The position numbers and the translations under genes were made by a program. Source: JANMEX01 sp031423755 (GTDB lineage: Bacteria; Pseudomonadota; Alphaproteobacteria; Rhizobiales; Rhizobiaceae). Taken from it: a stretch of 15,724 nucleotides of DNA. Within the stretch, counting starts at the first letter, position 1. Each line of letters opens with the position of its first letter. The stretch spans positions 1 to 15,724 of the forward strand of contig JANPGC010000307.1 in NCBI GenBank assembly GCA_031423755.1, read 5' to 3'. Below the pieces are notes generated by a model. The model saw only the letters and a program-made list of their open reading frames with translations. It made no database searches and was not told the origin of the DNA. This document shows positions 4,545 through 12,070 of the stretch, piece by piece.

Positions 4545-7280
4545 CTCGAGGTCGCCGGGTTTTTGCGGCGTGGGGCCGCCGAGGGGGACGTCGGTTCGGC
4601 CTACGGTCATTTCGTCGAGGGTGTTTTTGCGGAAGCCTTGGCGCGAGGCGCCCCCCTCTGTCCTGTCGGACATCTCCCCCGCGAGGGGGGAGATCGGCTC
4701 TCCGCCGCCGCTGCGTTTTCTCGCACTTGGGAAGTCTGTCGGGTCTTTGGCCAGCGGATCATCCGCAATCGCCAGTTCCATTTCGCGCAGGCGCTTGATT
4801 TCGTCGCGGAGTCTTGCGGCGGTTTCGAAGTCGAGGTCGGTGGCGGCGTCGCGCATTTGTTTTTCCATCGCGGCGATGTGGGCGGCGAGGTTGTTGCCCA
4901 TCATTGCGCCCTGGTCTGTGCCGAGGCCGGTGATGTCGGCGCGGACGTGGTCGCGTTCGTAGACGCTGTCGAGAATGTCTCCGATGTTCTTCTTGATGCT
5001 CTCCGGCGTGATGTTGTTTTCGAGATTGAAGGCGTGCTGCTTTTCGCGGCGGCGATTGGTTTCGGCCATCGCCCGCTCCATCGAGCCGGTGATCTGGTCG
5101 GCATAGAGCACGACCTTGCCATCGACGTTGCGTGCCGCGCGGCCGATGGTCTGGATGAGCGAGGTTTCGGAGCGCAGGAAGCCTTCCTTGTCGGCGTCCA
5201 GAATCGCGACCAGCGCGCATTCGGGAATGTCGAGGCCTTCGCGCAACAGGTTGATGCCGACCAGCACGTCGAACGCGCCAAGGCGCAGGTCGCGCAGGAT
5301 TTCGATGCGCTCCAGCGTGTCGATGTCGGAGTGCATGTAGCGCACGCGGACCGACTGTTCGTGCAGATATTCGGTGAGGTCTTCGGCCATGCGCTTGGTG
5401 AGGACGGTGACGAGCGTGCGGTAGCCCTTGGCGGTGGTCTGGCGGATTTCGTCTAGCACGTCATCGACCTGGCTCTTGGCCGGGCGGACTTCGACGGGCG
5501 GGTCGATCAGGCCGGTCGGGCGGATGACCTGTTCGGCAAACACGCCGCCGGCCTGCTCCATCTCCCATTTGGCGGGCGTGGCTGACACCGCGATGGTGAG
5601 CGGACGCATGGCGTCCCACTCCTCGAAGCGCAGCGGGCGGTTGTCCATGCAGGAGGGCAGGCGGAAGCCGTATTCGGCCAGCGTCGCCTTGCGGCGGAAG
5701 TCGCCCCGGTACATGGCGCCGATCTGCGGGATGGTGACGTGGCTTTCGTCGATGAAGACGATGGCATTGTCGGGGATGTATTCGAACAGGGTTGGCGGCG
5801 GCTCGCCGGGCTGGCGGCCGGTCAGATAGCGCGAATAGTTCTCGATGCCGGCGCAGGAGCCGGTGGCCTCGAGCATCTCGATATCGAAGGTGCAGCGCTG
5901 TTCGAGCCGCTGCGCTTCGAGAAGACGGCCGGCTTTCGTCAGCTCCTCGAGCCGCTGCTTCATCTCGGATTTGATCGATTTCACCGCCTGCTGCAGCGTC
6001 GGGCGCGGGGTGACGTAGTGCGAGTTGGCGTAGATCTTGACCTGCTTCAGATCGTCCGTCTTTTTGCCGGAGAGCGGGTCGAACTCGGCGATGGAGTCGA
6101 TCTCGTCGCCGAACAGCGAGATGCGCCAGGCGCGGTCTTCCAAATGGGCGGGGAAGATTTCAATGGTGTCGCCGCGCACGCGGAAGGAGCCGCGCACGAA
6201 ATCCATATCGCGGCGCTTGTATTGCTGGGCAACAAGATCGGCGAGCAGGGCGCGCTGGTCGAGCCGGTCGCCGACCTTCATCTGGAATGTCATGGCGGTA
6301 TAGGTTTCGACCGAGCCGATGCCGTAGATGCACGAGACGGAGGCGACGATGATGACGTCATCGCGCTCCAAGAGCGAGCGGGTGGCGGAATGGCGCATGC
6401 GGTCGATCTGCTCGTTGATCGAGGATTCCTTCTCGATGAACGTGTCGGTGCGCGGGACGTAGGCTTCGGGCTGGTAGTAGTCGTAGTAGGAGACGAAATA
6501 TTCCACCGCATTGTTGGGAAACAGCGAGCGCATTTCGCCGTAAAGCTGGGCGGCGAGGGTCTTGTTGGGCGCGAGGATGAGCGCGGGCCGCTGGGTCGCC
6601 TGAATGACCTGCGCGGCGGTGAAAGTCTTGCCCGAACCGGTGACGCCGAGCAGCACCTGTGTGCGGTCCTTGTTGGCGATGCCTTCGACCAGATCCTTGA
6701 TCGCGGTCGGCTGGTCGCCGGAGGGCGTGAACTCCGTGACCATTTCGAACCGCACGCCCCCCTCGGACTTTTCCGGACGGGCAGGGCGGTGCGGCTCCCA
6801 CATCTTGCCGTTCTTGAACAGCGGATTGCCGGATTCGATCAGGGCGGACAGCGCTTCGACTGTGGCAGTGACGCCATTGGGGCCGAGCTTCTCGGCCTCC
6901 TCCAGCGAGATTTCGAGGCCGGCGATAGGGTTCAAACCGGCGGCGGCGCGGGTTTTCGGATCGGACGACGCGCCGATGGACGTGCCGCGCGAGGTTTTGC
7001 CGCTGGTTGCGGCACCGCTGGTGGCCTTCTTGATGTTGGCGGCGCGGATGGCGTCGTTTGGATCGACGGGAATGGCGGCCTGCGCCTTGCGCTCCACGGT
7101 GACGCGGTGCGTGCCGGCCTTGGAGCGGATTTCGCGCGTCTCGGCCTTGCGCGACTCCTTGGCCGCCTGCTGCTCCAGCTCGCGCACCCAGTCCGAGACG
7201 TTGCCCGAAAGCGGGGCGCCCTCGAACTCGGCCTGCGGCGATTCTTCAAAGCCGGCGTGTTTTTTCGGAGTATCAGCCAT
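4446..7280 (-). CDS. uvrB: UvrABC system protein B (excision repair)
   Basis: UvrB verifies DNA damage handed over by UvrA and recruits UvrC for dual incision, in the cytoplasm on DNA. The call uses ATG 7280 (MADTPKKHAG...), giving 944 residues; a longer frame to 7463 lacks family character. Residues 1-175 are a low-complexity, basic extension usual in Rhizobiales. Then come Walker A GVTGSGKT (212-219), the beta-hairpin region YYDYYQPEAYVPRTDTF (265-281), DESH (511-514), SATPA (566-570), LLREGLDIPE (678-687), motif VI QTIGRAARN (710-718) and the UVR domain that contacts UvrC (about 801-836). E. coli UvrB has 673 residues, so about 100 residues also follow the UVR domain here. This tail holds an in-frame palindromic repeat (about 860-882) and ends KRQKRRPGKTGRPGR, the segment duplicated downstream. 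I see no convincing SOS box, but this was not searched exhaustively. All catalytic motifs are intact. Confidence 0.98.
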   Translation of the reverse strand: MADTPKKHAGFEESPQAEFEGAPLSGNVSDWVRELEQQAAKESRKAETREIRSKAGTHRVTVERKAQAAIPVDPNDAIRAANIKKATSGAATSGKTSRGTSIGASSDPKTRAAAGLNPIAGLEISLEEAEKLGPNGVTATVEALSALIESGNPLFKNGKMWEPHRPARPEKSEGGVRFEMVTEFTPSGDQPTAIKDLVEGIANKDRTQVLLGVTGSGKTFTAAQVIQATQRPALILAPNKTLAAQLYGEMRSLFPNNAVEYFVSYYDYYQPEAYVPRTDTFIEKESSINEQIDRMRHSATRSLLERDDVIIVASVSCIYGIGSVETYTAMTFQMKVGDRLDQRALLADLVAQQYKRRDMDFVRGSFRVRGDTIEIFPAHLEDRAWRISLFGDEIDSIAEFDPLSGKKTDDLKQVKIYANSHYVTPRPTLQQAVKSIKSEMKQRLEELTKAGRLLEAQRLEQRCTFDIEMLEATGSCAGIENYSRYLTGRQPGEPPPTLFEYIPDNAIVFIDESHVTIPQIGAMYRGDFRRKATLAEYGFRLPSCMDNRPLRFEEWDAMRPLTIAVSATPAKWEMEQAGGVFAEQVIRPTGLIDPPVEVRPAKSQVDDVLDEIRQTTAKGYRTLVTVLTKRMAEDLTEYLHEQSVRVRYMHSDIDTLERIEILRDLRLGAFDVLVGINLLREGLDIPECALVAILDADKEGFLRSETSLIQTIGRAARNVDGKVVLYADQITGSMERAMAETNRRREKQHAFNLENNITPESIKKNIGDILDSVYERDHVRADITGLGTDQGAMMGNNLAAHIAAMEKQMRDAATDLDFETAARLRDEIKRLREMELAIADDPLAKDPTDFPSARKRSGGGEPISPLAGEMSDRTEGGASRQGFRKNTLDEMTVGRTDVPLGGPTPQKPGDLEPRRNRSGAGSYESAADLKRQKRRPGKTGRPGR
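4637..4697 (-). repeat. palindromic repeat inserted in frame in uvrB
   Basis: Bases 4672-4694 form a perfect hairpin: ATCTCCCCC, loop GCGAG, GGGGGAGAT. Together with the flank (CCCCCCTCTGTCCTGTCGGACA) this is the same kind of unit as in the intergenic patch near 974-993 and 1239-1258. It is translated as EPISPLAGEMSDRTEGG (residues about 861-877 of UvrB), in the disordered linker after the UVR domain. The frame is open through it, so the element was absorbed as protein, as with Rickettsia palindromic elements. Confidence 0.75.
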
Positions 7281-7662
7281 CACGCGAATATGGCCAATGC
7301 CTGCCGCGATTGAAAGGGGCGGGCAGGCAAATTGTCCGGGGTGCTGACAGCAGGTGTCAGGAGGCGGCGACTGCTGTGTGGCGCGCCATCCGAAGTAGCG
7401 GCCACAGAAATACAAGCAGGGAAGCCAAATCAGCCGAAATGTTTGATGGCGCGGCAAGCGCAAGCTCAGTCAAGTTAAGCCCGGACTTGGGGCCGATAAG
7501 TGAGAGGGAAATCGCAGCAGAAGCGACCAGGAAGTTCCGCGCCGCGCGCTTTCCTTTCGTCGGATAATCTGCCGCCAAAGTGCGGCAACAATTTGGGCTC
7601 CCTTGCTCCGGCAGTGATAGGACGCAGAGTCCAAGTCGTTCTTCCAACGACGAGTTTAAACC
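7281..7662. other. intergenic region upstream of uvrB, no secure gene
   Basis: This 382-base gap must hold the uvrB promoter and the 3' end of the upstream operon. A 96-codon minus-strand frame (7647-7357) and an N-terminal extension of uvrB are open here. The small frame has some hydrophobic stretches (FLVASAAISLSLIG, LASLLVFLWPLL) but no ribosome site I can defend and no family resemblance, so I do not call it. A TTGACT on the minus strand near 7475 is a possible -35 box without a good -10. Composition is mixed and less GC-rich than the genes on either side. Confidence 0.5.
7635..7651 (-). terminator. possible weak terminator hairpin of the catabolic operon
   Basis: GTCGTT, loop, AACGAC: a 6-bp stem located about 11 bases after the TAA stop of the last operon gene. 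No run of T follows, so it would not be a classical intrinsic terminator; it may only protect the RNA end. Confidence 0.3.
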
Positions 7663-8778
7663 TTACAAAACCTCTGTCAGTTGTAAAACTCGATTGGCAA
7701 TCGCAATCGAGGATGTGAGTCCGGGGGACTCTATGCCAAACAGATTGATCAAGCCTTTGACGCCGTGATCAGCTGAGCTTTGAATCAGAAAGTCTGCGGA
7801 CGCTTGGTCCGGACCGCAAATCTTGGGGCGGATGCCTGCATATGACGCTGTCAATTCATGTTTTCGCACCTCAGGCCAATAGGGCTCGCACGCACGCACG
7901 AATTCCGGGATGATCGCTGCTGAAACTGAATAGTTTTCTTCGTCGATCCATTCAATATCGGGGCCCAGGCGCGCATGACCCTGGAGGTCCAAAGTGATGT
8001 GAATCCCCAAGGCCCCGGGCACCGGTACAGGATAAATCAGATGGCGAAATGGCGACGCACCCGAAACAGCGCAGTAACTTCCCTTTGCCAGAAAACGTGG
8101 CGGCAAATGGCGCGCGTCGAATCCGTCAATCGCTGCCGCGACCAAATGCGCGCCGTGGCCGGCGCAATTGATGACCGACTTCGCCAAAAGACAGGTTGTT
8201 GACTGATCGGCATGCTTCAAGGCAACCGAGATACCATTGTCACCGGCAGCGCCGGACATGATGGTGGTTCGCAGCGCGACGGTTGCAGCATGCGCTTCGG
8301 CGCTGGCTTGCAGCGCCAGCATGAAACGGTGGCTGTCCACGATGCCGGTCGAAGGGGAAAGCAACGCGGCAATGCAACGCAAATTGGGTTCCAGATCAGC
8401 CGCCTGAGACCGGGTTAACCATTGCAAATCGGTCACGCCGTTTTTCACTGCGTTCGTCTGGAGTGACTTGAGTTTGGTGACTTGGTCCGGCGTTTGCGCG
8501 ACGATAATTTTCCCGACGGCATGGGCAGCGACGCCGGACTCTGCGCAGAAGTGATACAAAAGTTTCCTGCCCTCGACACAGAGAGTGGCCTTCAGGCTGC
8601 CCGGCGCATAATAGATGCCCGCATGGATGACTTCCGAGTTGCGCGAAGACGTTGCGGTGCCAATTGAATTGGCTCTTTCGACAACAAGCACCTCGCGCCC
8701 GGCCATGGCAAATGCGCGCGCTACGGCCAAGCCGACAACGCCCGCACCAATGACAATGACGTCAATGTCGTGCGCCAT
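7663..8778 (-). CDS. FAD-dependent oxidoreductase, L-2-hydroxyglutarate oxidase-like
   Basis: A 371-residue enzyme of the DAO/LhgO group (COG0579), which oxidises 2-hydroxy acids such as L-2-hydroxyglutarate to the 2-oxo acid with FAD. The N-terminal Rossmann motif is VIVIGAGVVGLAVAR (7-21), with the ribose-binding acid E34. The family hallmark SSRNSEVIHAGIYY (44-57) is present. The C-terminal FAD contact FGIESPGLTSS (347-357) is intact, and length is normal. There is no signal peptide. The start is ATG 8778 with AAAGG about 8-9 bases upstream. It lies 5 bases after the beta-hydroxyacid dehydrogenase stop and is last in the seven-gene operon. The true substrate is open: the family is fairly uniform in motifs, and the context points to a hydroxy acid formed in the same pathway and not necessarily hydroxyglutarate. 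Confidence 0.9.
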   Translation of the reverse strand: MAHDIDVIVIGAGVVGLAVARAFAMAGREVLVVERANSIGTATSSRNSEVIHAGIYYAPGSLKATLCVEGRKLLYHFCAESGVAAHAVGKIIVAQTPDQVTKLKSLQTNAVKNGVTDLQWLTRSQAADLEPNLRCIAALLSPSTGIVDSHRFMLALQASAEAHAATVALRTTIMSGAAGDNGISVALKHADQSTTCLLAKSVINCAGHGAHLVAAAIDGFDARHLPPRFLAKGSYCAVSGASPFRHLIYPVPVPGALGIHITLDLQGHARLGPDIEWIDEENYSVSAAIIPEFVRACEPYWPEVRKHELTASYAGIRPKICGPDQASADFLIQSSADHGVKGLINLFGIESPGLTSSIAIANRVLQLTEVL

Positions 8779-8783
8779 CTGCG

Positions 8784-9671
8784 CTACCTTTTTGCGTCAG
8801 CCAACTCTTTCACCAAAACGAAAAAGTCCTGATCACCCGCGCCATTATTGAAGGCTGCTTCATAGCTCTGCCGGATTTGGGAGAGCAGCGGCAACGCAAG
8901 GTCGTGTTCGCCCGCCACAGCAAGCGCAATATCGAAGTCCTTCATCATCCCGGTGACCGGAAACGCTGGCGTGTAATTGCCGTCTGTTATCATCTGAGTT
9001 TTGTAGCGAATGACAGGCGATGCAACGGCACTGTTGTTGATCACTTCGAGCATGGTGGCCATGTCGAGGTTGCCGCTGCGCCCGATGGCAAGCGCTTCTG
9101 CCACCAAAGCTGATGTCGCGCCAACCATGGCGTTCAGGACCAGCTTTAAATAGCGAGCCTGTTCGCTGTCCCCAACGTAATACTGCTTGGCCGAAAAGCA
9201 TTGAAGCACTGGCAGCCATTTATCGAAGCAATCGCGGGGTCCGGAGGCAAGCACGGTGAGCTGGCGCGCTTCGGCAGTTGCTGTCGAGCCGGACACGGGA
9301 CAACGTAAATAATCGATGCCTGACGCCGCAAGCATGTGCGCAACCAATGCCGATGCATTCGGCGACACGGTGCTCGTCTCGATCAACGTGCTGCCGCGCT
9401 TCATGTGGGCTGCAAGTCCGTCGGTGCCGCTGGCAATGTCTATCATTGCCTTGTCGTCCGTCACAGCGCTGATCACCACATCGCAGTTCGAAGCGACTTC
9501 CGCCAGTGTATCGGCTGACTTGACACCAATCCCTGCGGCCTTCTCTCGACCCGCGATGTTGCGAACAAACGCCGTCACATCAAAGCCGTCAGCACCAATG
9601 TGCTTGCATATCGGCGTGCCCATTTTGCCAAGTCCGACAAACCCCACCCGAATATCCGCAGTGCTGCTCAT
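8784..9671 (-). CDS. NAD(P)-dependent beta-hydroxyacid dehydrogenase (3-hydroxyisobutyrate dehydrogenase family)
   Basis: A 295-residue dehydrogenase of the 3-hydroxyisobutyrate/tartronate-semialdehyde reductase family. Visible motifs are the dinucleotide fold VGFVGLGKMGTPICKHI (9-25), the substrate-binding CPVSGSTATAEA (124-135), the catalytic lysine K176 with N180 in YLKLVLNAM, and the coenzyme-contact KD (244-245). An aromatic or basic residue at position 37 (R) after strand 2 would favour NADP, but this is not decisive. Its ATG (9671) overlaps the TGA of the upstream GTPase gene by 4 bases (ATGA), so it is coupled. It would interconvert a 3-hydroxy acid and a semialdehyde or 2-oxo product in the pathway of the operon. 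The annotation is sound at family level; the substrate is unknown. Confidence 0.92.
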   Translation of the reverse strand: MSSTADIRVGFVGLGKMGTPICKHIGADGFDVTAFVRNIAGREKAAGIGVKSADTLAEVASNCDVVISAVTDDKAMIDIASGTDGLAAHMKRGSTLIETSTVSPNASALVAHMLAASGIDYLRCPVSGSTATAEARQLTVLASGPRDCFDKWLPVLQCFSAKQYYVGDSEQARYLKLVLNAMVGATSALVAEALAIGRSGNLDMATMLEVINNSAVASPVIRYKTQMITDGNYTPAFPVTGMMKDFDIALAVAGEHDLALPLLSQIRQSYEAAFNNGAGDQDFFVLVKELADAKR

Positions 9672-10804
9672 GTTGACGTTGCTTCCATTGCTTTAGCTTC
9701 GAGCGCGGATTGACGGGCCAAACGCCCGCGCGCGCGTGCTTCAAAGGTGCGTTTGCTCATCCGGTCGAGTAGCTCGATAATCTCTTCAAGCTTGCCGCGC
9801 ACGATGCCTTGGGTGATGAAAACCACCCGCGTCCGCTCGTCACTGTCCGGCCATTTGTCCAGCCATGTCATGGTGTGAAGCAAATGTTGGACACCATGAA
9901 TGATAGCGGGCTTGCCCGGCTCTTCGGCGACATTCACAAGGCCTTTGACTCGCAGCAAACCCGGTCCCAGATTTTGCGCAATGCCGTCGAGAAGAAACTG
10001 CACCTCATCGCGCGACATCGGCTCGCTGCGGGTCAGGACGAAACTCTCAATTGGATTCTCGAAAGCGAAGAACTTGGATTCTCCGAATGATTTGTGGGCA
10101 TGACTGCCCGCATAGGCTTCCGCATTGAGCCAAGGCAACGGATCGGCGGATGGATCGGCAGGATCAAAGCCGGCGGGCTTCAGGAGCGATACGAGATCAA
10201 GCTGATCGCTGTTTTCAAGGATGATGGCTGCCGGATTCGATTTGCTGAGAGATGCGTGAAGTTCGGCCAACCGGGCGGCCGCATCGCCTTCAACTGCGTC
10301 AAGCTTGGTGATGAGAATATGATCGGCAAGGGCGACTTGGCGGGCGGCTTCATCATGATTGGCAATGGTGGATTCGAAGTTCACCGCATCGACAAGCGTC
10401 AGCACGCTGGCGATCCGGTATAGCCCGTCGAGCGTTGGCTCAGACAGAAAGGCTTGGATAACCGCGCCGGGTTCTGCAAGTCCTGACGTCTCGATGATGA
10501 CATGATCGAATGACGGAATTTTCCCGCCCTGCCGCATCCTGAAAAGATCATTCAGCGTGCTGACAAGGTCGCTGCGTACTGTGCAGCACAGACAGCCGTT
10601 TTCCAGAACGATCACGGTGTCATTGCTGTTGGCATAGAGTTTGTGATCGAGGCCGACCTGGCCGAACTCATTCACCACCACAGCGGTATGCGAAAGCTCC
10701 GGAGATTTCAGCGCGCGGTTGATCAAGGTGGTTTTGCCGCTGCCTAGAAACCCGGTGACCAAAGTCACCGGGATGCGGGCAGATAGCTTGGTGTCAGCGT
10801 TCAT
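9668..10804 (-). CDS. COG0523 (CobW/ZigA/YjiA-type) G3E GTPase, putative metal chaperone
   Basis: A GTPase of 378 residues from ATG 10804; a GTG three bases upstream (10807) is equally in frame. GAAGG lies 9 bases before the ATG and overlaps the stop of the M24 gene. Motifs: P-loop GFLGSGKTT, the metal-binding GCLCC with the CxCC cysteines, ETSGLAEP, and the guanine-specificity TKLD in place of NKxD, at about residues 18-26, 70-74, 105-112 and 166-169. The C-terminal CobW_C domain follows, with only a few histidines (GSHAHK) and no long His-rich loop. Family members deliver metal (Zn, Co, Fe) to client enzymes. Its place directly behind the M24 hydrolase makes that protein the natural client, although the M24 metal site is altered. 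Not CobW of cobalamin synthesis: no cobalamin genes are near. Confidence 0.92.
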   Translation of the reverse strand: MNADTKLSARIPVTLVTGFLGSGKTTLINRALKSPELSHTAVVVNEFGQVGLDHKLYANSNDTVIVLENGCLCCTVRSDLVSTLNDLFRMRQGGKIPSFDHVIIETSGLAEPGAVIQAFLSEPTLDGLYRIASVLTLVDAVNFESTIANHDEAARQVALADHILITKLDAVEGDAAARLAELHASLSKSNPAAIILENSDQLDLVSLLKPAGFDPADPSADPLPWLNAEAYAGSHAHKSFGESKFFAFENPIESFVLTRSEPMSRDEVQFLLDGIAQNLGPGLLRVKGLVNVAEEPGKPAIIHGVQHLLHTMTWLDKWPDSDERTRVVFITQGIVRGKLEEIIELLDRMSKRTFEARARGRLARQSALEAKAMEATST

Positions 10805-10816
10805 CACGCTTGGCCT

Positions 10817-12070
10817 TCAGAAAACTTCGCAGCCGGGCAATCCACAAGAGATGAGGCGGTCTGACGGAAAGTTGGTGATGATTTCGCATCCATCCTTGGT
10901 GACAACAACCTCTTCTTCGATGCGCGCCGCGCCGGAACCATCTTCAGCGCCTTTCCATGTTTCCAGCGCAAACACCATGCCTTCCTTGAGTGGCTCGTTC
11001 TGGCCACGGAAACGCTTGGAGAAAATGGGACGCTCCCAAAGCGAGAGGCCGACGCCGTGGCCGTATTGCAGCAAGAAGGCTTCCTCTTCGTCACGATAGC
11101 CAAACTCATGGGCATCCGGCCAGACAGCAGCGACTTCATCCGGGGTCACACCCGGCTTGATCATGTCGATTGAGGCACTGATCCACTTCGAGGCGGTCTC
11201 GTAGGCATCAACCTGATGCTTGTTCGGCTCGCCGCAGATGAAGGTGCGGTAATAGCAGGTGCGGTAGCCGTTGAAGGAATGCATGATGTCGAGGAAAATC
11301 ATGTCACCCGGCTGGATCATGCGATCCGAAAACGTGTGCGAATGCGGACGGCCGCGACGGCCAGAAACCGAGTTCACGCATTCCACGCGCTCCGATCCCA
11401 TGCGGAAAAGCCGGTCATTGGCAATCGCCACCAATTCGTTTTCCTTGGTGCCCGGGCGGATGGCTTTTGCAATATCGACATAGGTCGCGTCGACCATACC
11501 TGCGGCCATTTTGAGCAGTTCGATCTCGTCTTCGGTCTTCACTTCACGGGCGTCGAGCAGCGCCTGCTGTCCGTCAACGACGAGGATACCTTCGGCTTCA
11601 AGCGCGCGGAGCATTCCGAGTTCCATGATGTCGATGCCGAGCGGCTGGTTGGCGATGCCGTAATGCACAAGCGCTTTTTTTATTTGCTTGGCAAAATCGT
11701 GCTGAACATTCAGACCCGGCGGAATGGCGCCCTGCATCGTGGTGATCGGCGCAGCGATATTGTCTTTCATCCAGGGAGAGGAAATGCGCTTGGCCGGCGG
11801 CGCCGGATCCCACAAAAAAGGCGATCCTTCGGCGGGGCACAGCGCATAGCGGAAGAATTTGTCGCGCGCCCACTCGCCGATATGGGTCGAGGTCACATAA
11901 CGGATATTGTCGAAATTGAAGCAAAGCACTGCGCCAAGTCCGGCATAGCGGATGGCCTCCTGGGCCTTGCGCAGGCGCTCCTTGGAGAGGCGCGAATAGT
12001 CGATGCCTTGTTCCCAGTCCTTGGCCTGTGCGCCGAATGCCGCCGTTGAATAGGGGCTGTTGTATTTCAT
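10817..12070 (-). CDS. M24-fold hydrolase/lyase (creatinase/DddP-like), altered metal site
   Basis: A 417-residue protein with the creatinase N-terminal domain and the pita-bread fold of M24 peptidases. The start is ATG 12070 (MKYNSPYS), with GGGAG 7 bases upstream and an ATGA overlap with the E2 stop. Of the usual five metal ligands, D261 (FLDIMHSFNGY), H338 (GHGVG), E370 (FALET) and E385 (RIEEE) are present, but the second aspartate, 11 residues after D261, is Cys272. The active-site His normally in GHGxGxxxHE is Trp (GHGVGLSLWERP). It is therefore unlikely to be a plain Xaa-Pro aminopeptidase. Creatinase (metal-free) and the DMSP lyase DddP show that this fold is reused for other reactions. 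Embedded between E2 and a COG0523 GTPase, it probably opens the pathway substrate. The substrate is unknown. Confidence 0.85.
   Translation of the reverse strand: MKYNSPYSTAAFGAQAKDWEQGIDYSRLSKERLRKAQEAIRYAGLGAVLCFNFDNIRYVTSTHIGEWARDKFFRYALCPAEGSPFLWDPAPPAKRISSPWMKDNIAAPITTMQGAIPPGLNVQHDFAKQIKKALVHYGIANQPLGIDIMELGMLRALEAEGILVVDGQQALLDAREVKTEDEIELLKMAAGMVDATYVDIAKAIRPGTKENELVAIANDRLFRMGSERVECVNSVSGRRGRPHSHTFSDRMIQPGDMIFLDIMHSFNGYRTCYYRTFICGEPNKHQVDAYETASKWISASIDMIKPGVTPDEVAAVWPDAHEFGYRDEEEAFLLQYGHGVGLSLWERPIFSKRFRGQNEPLKEGMVFALETWKGAEDGSGAARIEEEVVVTKDGCEIITNFPSDRLISCGLPGCEVF

Noticed and set aside
5739..7313. A 524-codon open frame on the plus strand opposite uvrB.
   Set aside because: It is a GC-driven shadow of uvrB, with composition typical of antisense frames (Gly/Ala/Asp/Val/Arg rich) and no motif; uvrB on the other strand is certain.
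7281..7463. UvrB starting at 7463 with 61 more residues.
   Set aside because: The extra part is rich in Cys, Trp and Phe with no UvrB character, and the ATG at 7280 gives the expected MADTPKK-type beginning.
7357..7647. A 96-codon frame on the minus strand with hydrophobic stretches.
   Set aside because: It lacks a convincing ribosome site, overlaps the putative uvrB promoter region and resembles no family I know. It is left as intergenic.
11216..12049. A 277-codon plus-strand frame opposite the M24 gene.
   Set aside because: It lies wholly inside a gene with clear M24 motifs on the other strand; it is an antisense shadow.
10817..12070. Calling the M24 gene dddP (DMSP lyase).
   Set aside because: The HGVGLxxxxxP region is reminiscent of DddP, but the second metal aspartate kept in DddP is Cys here and overall similarity looks distant; the gene symbol is not justified.
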